64,000 nt of DNA from Halomonas sp. A11-A (GTDB lineage Bacteria > Pseudomonadota > Gammaproteobacteria > Pseudomonadales > Halomonadaceae): NCBI RefSeq assembly GCF_003182195.1, contig NZ_QGTM01000001.1:1-64000 (forward strand), written 5' to 3'. This document shows positions 37,220 through 45,546 of this stretch, piece after piece (position 1 is the stretch's first letter; every line of letters begins with the position of its first letter). The notes beneath the pieces are model-generated. The model was not told the DNA's origin, did not search any database, and saw nothing but the letters and a program-made list of their open reading frames with translations. Made by a program: the position numbers and the translations under genes.

Positions 37220-39868
37220 CTAGCCGGTATTGCGCAGCCCCGCCGCGATGCCCGCCATGGTGACCATCAGCGCCCGGGACAGGTCGGCGCTGATCGCCCC
37301 GTCGGCATCCCGGTTGCGCTGCAGAAGCTCCGCCTGCAGGCCATGCAGCGGATCGATATAGGGGTTGCGTACCGCGATGGCCTGGCGAATCAGCGGGGTC
37401 TTCTCCAGCAGCTCCTGCTGTTCAAGGACCTGCAGCACCACCTGATGAAGCCGGCCGAAACGCTCGCGCAGCCGCTCGCCCAGCGCCTTGAGCGCCGGCT
37501 CGTCCACAAGGCGATGCTCATAGTAGGCCGCGATGCCCACGTCGGCCTTGGCCAGCAGCATCTCCAGCATGTCCAGGTAGGTGCCGAAGAAGGGCCAGCT
37601 ATCGCGCATCTCCTGGAGCACCTCCAGGCCACCCTCCTCCTCCAGGCGCCGGGCGAAGGCCTCGCCGCTGCCCAGCCAGGCGGGCAGCATCAGCCGGATC
37701 TGGGTCCAGGCGAAGATCCACGGGATCGCGCGCAGCGTCTCGACGCCACCGTCCTGGCGGCGCTTGGTGGGACGCGAGCCCAGCGGCAGCCGCCCCAGCG
37801 ACCCCTCCGGCGTCACCGCCCGGAAGTAGGGCACGAAGTCGGGATCCTCGCGCACCACGCCGACATAGGCACGGTGGGCCACCTCGGCCAGGCGATCCAT
37901 CTCCTCGCGCCAGCGGGGCTGCGGCGCCGGCGGCGGCAGAAGGGTCGCCTCCAGCACCGCACAGGCGTAGATCTCCATGGAGCGCAGGGCGATCTCCGGC
38001 TGGCCGAACTTGAAGCGGATCATCTCGCCCTGCTCGGTCACGCGAAGGCTGCCGTTCACCGACCCGGGCGGCTGGGAGAGAATCGCCGCGTGAGCCGGGC
38101 CGCCGCCGCGCCCCACGGTGCCGCCGCGGCCGTGGAACAGGGTCAGGTCGACGCCATGCTGGCGGCATACCTCAACCAGGGTCTCCTGGGCGCGATACTG
38201 GGCCCAGGCCGCGGCCAGCTGCCCGGCATCCTTGGCCGAGTCGGAGTAGCCGATCATCACCTCCTGGCGGTCGGCGACGAGGGCGCGGTAGCCGGGCAGC
38301 GACAGCAGCCGGTCGATGACGTCGCCGGCATGGTTGAGGTCGTCCAGGGTCTCGAACAGCGGCGCGATGGGCAGCTTGACCTCGCCCCCCACCTCCTTCA
38401 TCAGCAGCGCCACGGCCAGCACGTCGGAGGGTTGCCCCGCCATGGAGATGATATAGGTGCCCAGCGCCTCGGCCTGCTCGCTGGCGATGACGCGGAAGGT
38501 ATCGATCACCTCCCGGGACTCCGAGGAGCACTCCCAGCGGCGAGGAATCAGCGGACGCCGCGAGGCGAGCTCCTCGAGCAGGAAGGTCTGGCGCTGCTCC
38601 TCGCTCCAGTCGCGGTAGTGGCCAAGGCCCAGGCCATCGGTGAGCTCCTCCATCACCTGGGCGTGACGCCCCGCCTCCTGGCGGATGTCGAGTTTGGTCA
38701 GGGTCACCCCGAACACCGCCACCCGACGCAGGGTATCGAGCAAGGCGCCGTTGGCGATGGTGTCGAGGCCCACATCGCACAGCGAGCGGTAGCAGGTCAG
38801 CAGCGGCGCGAAGAGCTGGTCGCGGCTCTCGATGACCGGCCCACCGTCGAAGGGCTTGCCGTCCAGGCACGCCTTGGCCCAGTCGCGGGTCGCCTCGACC
38901 CGGGTGAGCAGCCGGCGCAGCAACTCGCGATAGGGTTCGGCGACATCCCCCACCTCGGCCTTCAGGGCGCTGTTGGCCTTCCACATGGAGAGCTCGGCTT
39001 TGAGCTGCTCCAGGTCACGCAGGTAGAGGTCGGCGGCCATCCAGCGTCCCAGCAGCAGCACCTCGCGGGTGACCCGGGAGGTGACGTTGGGATTGCCGTC
39101 ACGGTCGCCCCCCATCCAGGAGGCGAAGCGGATCGGCGCCGAATCCAGCGGCAGCCGCTCGCCGGCGGTCTCCAGCAGCAGGTTGTCGAGGTCGCGATGG
39201 AAGTCGGGCACCGCCTGCCACAGCGAGTTCTCGATCACCGCGAAGCCCCATTTCGCCTCGTCCACCGGGGTGGGACGCTCGTGGCGGATCTCGTCGGTAT
39301 GCCAGGCCTGGCTGATCAGCTCCTCCAGGCGCCCCTTGGCCCGGACGCCCCGCTCGGGGTAGTCGCCGGAGGACTCGATGGCGGTGAGGCAGTCGTCGAT
39401 GGCATCGTACTTCTGGATCAGGGTGCGGCGGATGACCTCGGTGGGATGGGCCGTGAGCACGAGCTCGACGCGCATGGCGGCCAGGGTCTCCACCAGCTTG
39501 CGCGGCGTGTTGCCGGCCTCGCGGGCGCGGGCCAGCAGTTCACTGAGCACCGGCTGGCTGCCGGGGCGGTAGTCCTCCACGCGGCGAAAGCGCGCCCGAT
39601 AGTGCTGCTCGGCGATATTGGCCAGGTTGAGAAACTGGTTGAAGGCGCGGGTCACCGGCAGCAGGTCGCGGTCGGGCAGGCGACGCAGGTAGTCGATCAG
39701 TTCGCGCTGGCTCGTCTCGTCGCCCTGGCGGCCGCGCTTGGCGAAGCCGCGGATGGTCTCGATCTTGTCGACGAAACCGGCACCCAGGTCATCGGCGATG
39801 GTGCGCCCCAGGCTATCGCCCAGGACACGAACGTTGTCGCGCAGGGATTCATGCAGGTCGTGGCTCAT
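37220..39868 (-). CDS. ppc: Phosphoenolpyruvate carboxylase
   Basis: 882 residues (E. coli has 883). Fixes bicarbonate onto PEP to give oxaloacetate, replenishing the TCA cycle. Signature 1 VELVLTAHPTEVIRRTL (catalytic His) and signature 2 VMIGYSDSAKDAGQLAAAW are intact, as are FHGRGGTVGRGGGPAHAAILSQPPGS and the C-terminal RNPYIDPLHGLQAELLQR ending in NTG. ATG 39868 overlaps the mazG stop as ATGA, so it is the last gene of the cysM-rlmD-relA-mazG-ppc run. The longer frame to 40081 lies inside mazG and is not real. Confidence 0.97.
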   Translation of the reverse strand: MSHDLHESLRDNVRVLGDSLGRTIADDLGAGFVDKIETIRGFAKRGRQGDETSQRELIDYLRRLPDRDLLPVTRAFNQFLNLANIAEQHYRARFRRVEDYRPGSQPVLSELLARAREAGNTPRKLVETLAAMRVELVLTAHPTEVIRRTLIQKYDAIDDCLTAIESSGDYPERGVRAKGRLEELISQAWHTDEIRHERPTPVDEAKWGFAVIENSLWQAVPDFHRDLDNLLLETAGERLPLDSAPIRFASWMGGDRDGNPNVTSRVTREVLLLGRWMAADLYLRDLEQLKAELSMWKANSALKAEVGDVAEPYRELLRRLLTRVEATRDWAKACLDGKPFDGGPVIESRDQLFAPLLTCYRSLCDVGLDTIANGALLDTLRRVAVFGVTLTKLDIRQEAGRHAQVMEELTDGLGLGHYRDWSEEQRQTFLLEELASRRPLIPRRWECSSESREVIDTFRVIASEQAEALGTYIISMAGQPSDVLAVALLMKEVGGEVKLPIAPLFETLDDLNHAGDVIDRLLSLPGYRALVADRQEVMIGYSDSAKDAGQLAAAWAQYRAQETLVEVCRQHGVDLTLFHGRGGTVGRGGGPAHAAILSQPPGSVNGSLRVTEQGEMIRFKFGQPEIALRSMEIYACAVLEATLLPPPAPQPRWREEMDRLAEVAHRAYVGVVREDPDFVPYFRAVTPEGSLGRLPLGSRPTKRRQDGGVETLRAIPWIFAWTQIRLMLPAWLGSGEAFARRLEEEGGLEVLQEMRDSWPFFGTYLDMLEMLLAKADVGIAAYYEHRLVDEPALKALGERLRERFGRLHQVVLQVLEQQELLEKTPLIRQAIAVRNPYIDPLHGLQAELLQRNRDADGAISADLSRALMVTMAGIAAGLRNTG

Positions 39869-40794
39869 GGCCCAGAGTCTCCCGGAGTCGCTCCCGCCGT
39901 CGCGGGAGATGAGAAGGGGGTGGTGGAGTCGGCGGCGGAGCGCTCGGCGGCCTTGGCGGCCTGCCAGTGGCGCTCCATGAGGTCGAGGCCGGCCTCCTCG
40001 AGGGCCACGCCCTCGGCGATCAGGGCCGCCTCCAGATGGCGGAAGCGGCGCTCGAACTTGGCATTGGTGGCGCGCAGGCACTGCTCGGGGTCGGCCTTGA
40101 GGGTGCGCGCCAGGTTGGTCACCGCGAAGAGCAGGTCGCCCACCTCCTCGGCGGCGTGGTCGCGGTCGCCGGCGGCCAGCGCCTCCTCGACCTCGTCGAG
40201 CTCCTCGCGGATCTTGGCGATCACGCCCCGCGCATCGGGCCAGTCGAAGCCGACCCGGGCGGCGCGCTTCGAGAGCTTGGCGGCCCGGGAGAGCGCCGGC
40301 AGGCTGCGCGGGACGTCGTCCAGCACCGACGCCGCGGCGGGTTCTCGCCTCGCGGCGGGCTCGGCCTGAACGCGTTCGGCGCGCTCCTCGGCCTTGAGGC
40401 TCTCCCAGCGGGAGTGGACCTGGGCCGTCTCGATCTCCTCGGCGGTCACACCCGGCGGGCGACGCGAGGCCAGGGTGCCGTCGGGGAAGACATGGGGGTG
40501 GCGGCGCAGCATCTTCTCGGTCAGAACGTGCACCACGTCGCCGAAATCGAAGCGCCCCTGCTCGTCACCGAACCGGGCGTAGTAGACCACCTGGAAGAGC
40601 AGGTCGCCGAGCTCCCCGGGCAGCTCATGCCAGGCCCGCCGCTCGATGGCATCGGCGACCTCGTAGGCCTCCTCGAGGGTGTGGGGGACGATGGAGTCCC
40701 AGTCCTGCCGGAGGTCCCAGGGGCAGCCCTGCTCGGGGTCGCGCAGCACGGCCATGAGGGTCAGCAGGTCGTCGAGGTCATGGCGGCGACTCAT
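39865..40794 (-). CDS. mazG: Nucleoside triphosphate pyrophosphohydrolase MazG
   Basis: 309 residues with two MazG domains: N-terminal LRDPEQGCPWDLRQDWDSIVPHTLEEAYEVADAI and ELGDLLFQVVYYARFG; C-terminal IREELDEVEEALAAG and EEVGDLLFAVTNLARTL (paired EExxE...ExxD metal sites). Hydrolyses (d)NTPs to monophosphates and, in E. coli, lowers ppGpp. It is about 45 residues longer than E. coli MazG (263) because of an Ala/Glu-rich linker (about 130-165) and a C-terminal tail. It overlaps relA by 4 bases (ATGA) and ppc by 4 bases. The pairing with relA matches its ppGpp-linked role. Confidence 0.95.
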   Translation of the reverse strand: MSRRHDLDDLLTLMAVLRDPEQGCPWDLRQDWDSIVPHTLEEAYEVADAIERRAWHELPGELGDLLFQVVYYARFGDEQGRFDFGDVVHVLTEKMLRRHPHVFPDGTLASRRPPGVTAEEIETAQVHSRWESLKAEERAERVQAEPAARREPAAASVLDDVPRSLPALSRAAKLSKRAARVGFDWPDARGVIAKIREELDEVEEALAAGDRDHAAEEVGDLLFAVTNLARTLKADPEQCLRATNAKFERRFRHLEAALIAEGVALEEAGLDLMERHWQAAKAAERSAADSTTPFSSPATAGATPGDSGP

Positions 40795-43067
40795 GAGCCC
40801 TTCCCCTTGCGCTTGCCCGCCTTGGCGCCGCTGCGCAGCCGGCGCACCTCGATCACATTAGAGAGCTGCTGGATGCGCGAGAAGAGCCGCCCCAGGGTCT
40901 CCAGGCCGTCCACCTCCACGGTGATCTGCATGCGCGCGATGCCGTCGTCGGTGTCGGTCAGGGTGTTGACCGCCAGCACGTTGACCTTCTCGTTGCCGAG
41001 CACGCCGGTGACGTCGCGCAGCAGGCCGGAGCGGTCCCAGGCCTGGACCTCGATATTGACCGGGTACTGGGTGCGCGCCCGCTCGCCCCACTCCACCTCG
41101 ATGATGCGCTGGGGCTCCTCCAGACGCAGCTGCAGGATGTTGGGGCACTCCTGGCGGTGCACGGTGACCCCGCGCCCCTGGGTGATGAAGCCGACGATGG
41201 GCTCCCCGGGCACCGGGTGGCAGCAGTTGGCCATGCTGGTCTTGAGGTTGCCCACCCCGAGCACGGTGATGTCGCTCTGGCCCGCCTTGCCCGGCGAGCG
41301 CTTCGGCTTGGCCAGCAGGCGGTCGAGCTGCTCCTGGTCGTCGTTCTCGCCGAACAGCTGCTGGGCCTGGTGCAGCACCTGGCCGATGCGCAGGTCGCCG
41401 GCGCCCAGCGCCGCGTACATGTCATCGGGGGTCTGGTAGTTGACCTTGCGCGCCAGGGTCTCGAGGTCCATGTCCTCGAGGTCGAGGCGCTTCATCTCGC
41501 GCTCGAAGAGGGCGCGGCCCTCCTCCAGGTTCTGGTCGCGGGCCTGGTGCTTGAACCAGGCCTGGATCTTGGCCCGGGCGCGGCTGGTGCGCACGTAGCC
41601 GAGGCTGGGGTTGAGCCAGTCGCGGCTGGGGCCGCCCTTGCTGGCGGTGAGGATCTCCACCTGCTGACCGGTCTTGAGCCGGTAGGTGAGCGGCACGATG
41701 CGGCCGTTGACCTTGGCGCCGCGGCAGCGGTGGCCCACCTCGGTATGCACCCGGTAGGCGAAGTCGATGGGGGTGGCGATGCGCGGCAGGTCGATGACGT
41801 GGCCGTCGGGGGTGAAGACGTAGATGCGATCCGGGGCCACGTCGCTATTGAGCCCCTCGCTGAGGTTGCCGATGTCGCCGACCTCCTCCTGCCACTCGAG
41901 CACCTGGCGCAGCCAGGCGATCTTCTCCTCGTAGCTGGAGCTCTTGGCCTTGGTGTCGTGGCCCTTGTAGCGCCAGTGGGCGCAGACCCCGAGCTCGGCT
42001 TCCTCGTGCATGGCGAAGGTGCGGATCTGGATCTCCAGCACCTTGCTCTCGGGGCCGAGCACCGCGGTGTGCAGCGACTGGTAGCCGTTCTTCTTGGGGT
42101 TGGCAATGTAGTCGTCGAACTCGTTGGGCACGTGGTGCCAGCGCGAGTGCACCAACCCCAGCACGGTGTAGCAGTCGGCCACCTCTGGCACCAGGATGCG
42201 CACCGCGCGTATATCGTGCACCTGGGAGAAGTCGATGCGCTTGCGCTTCATCTTCCGCCAGATGGAGTAGATATGCTTGGCGCGGCCATCGACGTCGTAG
42301 CGGGTGATGCCCTGGGTCTCCAGCATGTCCTTGAGGGCCTCGACCACCTCGGCGATGTAGCGGTCGCGATCGACACGCTTCTCGGCCAGCTGGCGGGCGA
42401 TCGCCTTGTAGTCATCCTCGTGGAGGTAGCGGAAGGAGAGATCCTCCAGCTCCCACTTGAGGTGGCCGATGCCCAGCCGGTGGGCCAGGGGCGCATAGAT
42501 GTCGAACACCTCCCGGGCCACGCGCAGCTGCTTCTCACGGGGGGCGTCCTTGACCTGGCGCAGGGCACAGGTGCGCTCGGTGATCTTGATCAGCGCCACC
42601 CGCACGTCGTCGATCATGGTCACCAGCATCTTGCGCAGGTTGTCCTGCTGGTCGTGCTGACCCATCTCGTGGCTGGGCGTCTGGGAGGCGCTGATCGCCG
42701 CCATCTGCAGCACGCCGTCGATCAGGCCGGCGACCTCGCGACCGAACTGCCGGGTGATGGCCGGCAGATCGATCAGCCCCTCGCGCACCGCCCGGTAGAG
42801 CACCGCGGCCACCAGGGTGGCCTGGTCGAGCTTCAGCTCACCGAGGATATCGGCCATCTCCAGGCCCATGCGGAAGCTGGAGCCATCGGCCAGCCAGCGA
42901 CGGTGGGGCCGGCCGGACTCGCGCTCCAGGCGCTCGGCCAGCAGGCAGGCCTCGCGCAGCTCCCCCGGGTCACGCAGCTTGACGTCTTCCTGCAGGCGCT
43001 CGATCCAGCGCTCGATGTCGACGCACCCCGTGTCGGTCAGCGGCTGGTCCTCACGGACTTTAACCAT
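40791..43067 (-). CDS. relA: GTP pyrophosphokinase RelA
   Basis: 758 residues (E. coli has 744). Makes (p)ppGpp on starved ribosomes. Order: pseudo-hydrolase domain (the HD metal pair is lost: the helix after MADILGELKLDQATLVAAVLY reads YR where SpoT has HD), synthetase domain (IYSIWRKMKRKRIDFSQVHDIRAVRI; EFDDYIANPKKNGYQSLHT), TGS (DRIYVFTPDGHVIDLPRIATPIDFAYRVHT), a zinc-finger/CC region (SMANCCHPVPGEPIVGFIT) and C-terminal ACT. So it is RelA, not SpoT. ATG 43067; its 5' end overlaps rlmD by 8 bases. Confidence 0.96.
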   Translation of the reverse strand: MVKVREDQPLTDTGCVDIERWIERLQEDVKLRDPGELREACLLAERLERESGRPHRRWLADGSSFRMGLEMADILGELKLDQATLVAAVLYRAVREGLIDLPAITRQFGREVAGLIDGVLQMAAISASQTPSHEMGQHDQQDNLRKMLVTMIDDVRVALIKITERTCALRQVKDAPREKQLRVAREVFDIYAPLAHRLGIGHLKWELEDLSFRYLHEDDYKAIARQLAEKRVDRDRYIAEVVEALKDMLETQGITRYDVDGRAKHIYSIWRKMKRKRIDFSQVHDIRAVRILVPEVADCYTVLGLVHSRWHHVPNEFDDYIANPKKNGYQSLHTAVLGPESKVLEIQIRTFAMHEEAELGVCAHWRYKGHDTKAKSSSYEEKIAWLRQVLEWQEEVGDIGNLSEGLNSDVAPDRIYVFTPDGHVIDLPRIATPIDFAYRVHTEVGHRCRGAKVNGRIVPLTYRLKTGQQVEILTASKGGPSRDWLNPSLGYVRTSRARAKIQAWFKHQARDQNLEEGRALFEREMKRLDLEDMDLETLARKVNYQTPDDMYAALGAGDLRIGQVLHQAQQLFGENDDQEQLDRLLAKPKRSPGKAGQSDITVLGVGNLKTSMANCCHPVPGEPIVGFITQGRGVTVHRQECPNILQLRLEEPQRIIEVEWGERARTQYPVNIEVQAWDRSGLLRDVTGVLGNEKVNVLAVNTLTDTDDGIARMQITVEVDGLETLGRLFSRIQQLSNVIEVRRLRSGAKAGKRKGKGS

Positions 43068-44532
43068 CGGGCGTAGCTCCTTGCGGCTGCCGTTCTGCAG
43101 ACGGGTACTCGAACAGCAGCATCGATTCCAGGTGTGAGGTATGCACGAACATGTCGGCCACCGCGAGTCGCGCCAGCCGATAACCGCCATGCACAAGGCG
43201 TGCCGCATCCCGCGCCAGGGTGGCCGGATCGCAGGAGACATAGAGCACCCGCGGCACCGGGGCGGCCACCAGCGCCGCGCAGACGGCATCGGCGCCATCC
43301 CGCGGCGGGTCCAGCAGCAGGGCGTCCGGCGCGGCCTCGGCCAGCAGGGCCTGCACCACCGCGGCATCGTTGAGGTCGGCCTGGCGGACCGTCACCGACT
43401 GGACCCGCAGCGACGGATTGAGGCGGACGTTGTCGGCCAGCCGCTCGACCATGGCCGGGCTGCCCTCCACCGCCGTCACCCGGGCCCCGGCGGAGGCCAG
43501 CGGCAGGCTGAAGTTGCCGACACCGGCGAACAGATCCAGCAGCGAGGCGCCGTCAAGCCCCTCGAGCCAGGCCAGGGCGGTGGCCACCATCTGCCGGTTC
43601 ACCTCGGCGTTAGCCTGCAGGAAGTCGCCCGGGGCGAAGCCCAGGGTCAGCTCTCCCTCGTCGCCAGACGCGCCAGCGGCCGATGGCACGCGACAGCTCA
43701 GCGCCGGCGCCGGGGTCAGCCAGGTGAGCGCCGGCGACTCGCGCCCCGCCAGCCAGGCCAGGTGCAGGCCATGCTCGGCGGCGAAGGCCTGCCAGGCCTC
43801 GCGGTCCTGAGCATGCGCCTTGAGCTGGCGAACCACCAGCACCGGCCCCTGGTCGCTGTCGAGCAGTTCCAGATGTCCCACCTGGCGCGGCGCCGAGAGC
43901 GACGCCACCTGCTGGTGCAGGGGCGCCAGCAGGGCGTCGAGGGCTGGCACCAGGATGGTGCAGTGATCGATATCCACCAGGCGATGGCTGTGGCGAGCGC
44001 GGAAGCCGAGGTGCACCTGCCCCGCGGCGTCGACCTTGACCCCGAGCCGGGCGCGGCGGCGATAACCGCTGGCCTCCCCTGTCAGCAGCTCCGGCGCGGT
44101 GGGCGCCTCGATGCCCTGGCGGGCGAGCAGGTCGAGAAGCACCGCCTGCTTGTGGCGACGCTGGGCAGACACGGCCAGATGCTGGAGGTCACAGCCGCCG
44201 CAGCGGCCGAAGTGGGCACAGGGAGGCACGACCCGGTCGGGCGAGGCTTCGAGCAACTCGCGCACATGGGCCTCATCGAAACGCTTGCGGGTGCGGTGTA
44301 CCGCCGCCTCGACCCGCTCTCCGGGCAGCGCCCCCTCGACGAACAGCGCCTTGCCGGCGGCGTCATGAGCCAGCCCGCGGCCGTCGTGGGCCAGGCGCTC
44401 GATGGTCACCCCCGGGGACGGCTCCTCGCTGCCCGCGTGCTCACCGGGAATACCCCGGGGCGCCTGGCGCCCCTGCAGGCCCGAGACCCCAGACCGTTCA
44501 CGGCGCGGCCGCCGCTTGCCCAGCATCGCCAT
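43060..44532 (-). CDS. rlmD: 23S rRNA (uracil-1939-C5) methyltransferase RlmD
   Basis: 490 residues. After an Arg-rich N-terminal extension come a TRAM domain (SPGVTIERLAHDGRGLA...GERVEA), the 4Fe-4S cluster motif CAHFGRCGGCDLQHL, and a SAM-binding fold (LLDLFAGVGNFSLPLA). Motif IV DPPRDGAD and catalytic-Cys motif VLYVSCDPATLARD complete it. The enzyme adds the 5-methyl group to U1939. It follows cysM by 1 base; GGAGG within the cysM end precedes its ATG. E. coli rlmD (rumA) also lies directly before relA. Confidence 0.95.
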   Translation of the reverse strand: MAMLGKRRPRRERSGVSGLQGRQAPRGIPGEHAGSEEPSPGVTIERLAHDGRGLAHDAAGKALFVEGALPGERVEAAVHRTRKRFDEAHVRELLEASPDRVVPPCAHFGRCGGCDLQHLAVSAQRRHKQAVLLDLLARQGIEAPTAPELLTGEASGYRRRARLGVKVDAAGQVHLGFRARHSHRLVDIDHCTILVPALDALLAPLHQQVASLSAPRQVGHLELLDSDQGPVLVVRQLKAHAQDREAWQAFAAEHGLHLAWLAGRESPALTWLTPAPALSCRVPSAAGASGDEGELTLGFAPGDFLQANAEVNRQMVATALAWLEGLDGASLLDLFAGVGNFSLPLASAGARVTAVEGSPAMVERLADNVRLNPSLRVQSVTVRQADLNDAAVVQALLAEAAPDALLLDPPRDGADAVCAALVAAPVPRVLYVSCDPATLARDAARLVHGGYRLARLAVADMFVHTSHLESMLLFEYPSAERQPQGATPDG

Positions 44533-44533
44533 C

Positions 44534-45430
44534 TCAGGCCTCCGGGGCGAACAGGCCGGTGGAGAGGTAGCGGTCGCCGCGGTCGCAGACGATGAACACG
44601 ATCACCGCGTTCTCCACCTCCTCGGCGACGCGCAGGGCGCCGGCCAGAGCACCGCCGGAGCTGACCCCGGCCAGGATGCCTTCCTCCCGGGCCAGGCGGC
44701 GCATGTGCGCCTCCGCCTCGTGCTGGCCGATGTCCAGCACCCGGTCGACCCGGGAGGCATCGAAGATGCGCGGCAGGTACTCCGCCGGCCAGCGGCGAAT
44801 GCCGGCGATGCTGGCCCCGTCCTCGGGCTGCAGGCCGATGATCTGCACCTCGGGGTTGCGCTCCTTGAGCGCCTGGGAGACCCCCATGATGGTGCCAGTG
44901 GTGCCCATGGAGCTGATGAAGTGGGTCACCGTGCCGCCGGTCTGCTCCCAGATCTCGGGGCCGGTACCTCGGTAGTGGGCCAGCGGGTTGTCGGGGTTGG
45001 CGAACTGGTCCAGGCGCTTGCCCTCGCCGCGGGCCAGCATCGCCTCGGCCAGGTCGCGGGCCTCCTCCATGCCTCCCGCCTTGCTGACGGTGATCAGCTC
45101 GGCGCCGAAGGCCGCCATGGCCTGCTTGCGCTCCTCGGAGGCGTTCTCGGGCATGATCAGCACCATGCGATAGCCCTTGATGGCGGCCGCCATGGCCAGC
45201 GCGATGCCGGTATTGCCCGAGGTCGCTTCCACCAGGGTGTCACCGGGGCGGATCTCGCCGCGCGCCTCGGCCTGCTCGAGCATGGAGAGGGCCGGGCGAT
45301 CCTTCACTGAGCCGGCGGGATTGTTGCCCTCCAGCTTGGCCAGCAGGATGTTGTTGCGGCCGGCGGTGATGCGCTTGAGGCGGACCAAGGGCGTGTTGCC
45401 GACGACCTCCTCGATGGTGGGAAAATGCAT
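44534..45430 (-). CDS. cysM: Cysteine synthase B
   Basis: 298 residues. A PLP enzyme making cysteine (or S-sulfocysteine from thiosulfate) from O-acetylserine. PLP lysine in [14 protein letters not shown], the substrate loop [13 protein letters not shown], the phosphate-binding [11 protein letters not shown], and the C-terminal [13 protein letters not shown]. The pattern [18 protein letters not shown] and the short length are CysM rather than CysK. AAGGAAGG precedes the ATG. First gene of a five-gene operon, divergent from barA. Confidence 0.95.
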   Translation of the reverse strand: MHFPTIEEVVGNTPLVRLKRITAGRNNILLAKLEGNNPAGSVKDRPALSMLEQAEARGEIRPGDTLVEATSGNTGIALAMAAAIKGYRMVLIMPENASEERKQAMAAFGAELITVSKAGGMEEARDLAEAMLARGEGKRLDQFANPDNPLAHYRGTGPEIWEQTGGTVTHFISSMGTTGTIMGVSQALKERNPEVQIIGLQPEDGASIAGIRRWPAEYLPRIFDASRVDRVLDIGQHEAEAHMRRLAREEGILAGVSSGGALAGALRVAEEVENAVIVFIVCDRGDRYLSTGLFAPEA

Positions 45431-45462
45431 GCAACCTTCCTTGTGGAAACGGGTTTTCGGCC

Positions 45463-45491
45463 ATTATATCCCTGCCGCCCCGGGGTGGACA
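45463..45491 (-). promoter_or_regulatory. cysM operon promoter
   Basis: A perfect TATAAT on the minus strand (45468-45463) lies 33 bases before the cysM ATG. The -35 17 bases further (TGTCCA, 45491-45486) is weak, which suggests an activator such as CysB, but no site was identified. Confidence 0.5.
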
Positions 45492-45546
45492 GGCATCCGC
45501 CGCGGCTGTGTCATACTGGGGACTGCCACCTGCAGAGAGCCTGTCG

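Noticed and set aside
37343..40369. 1008-codon plus-strand ORF opposite ppc/mazG
   Set aside because: Antisense shadow of two strongly conserved genes; composition is His/Gln/Leu/Gly repeats typical of reverse-frame reading of GC-rich coding DNA.
40791..43067. Bifunctional SpoT-type enzyme
   Set aside because: The hydrolase HD metal motif is missing and the rlmD/mazG neighbourhood is that of relA.
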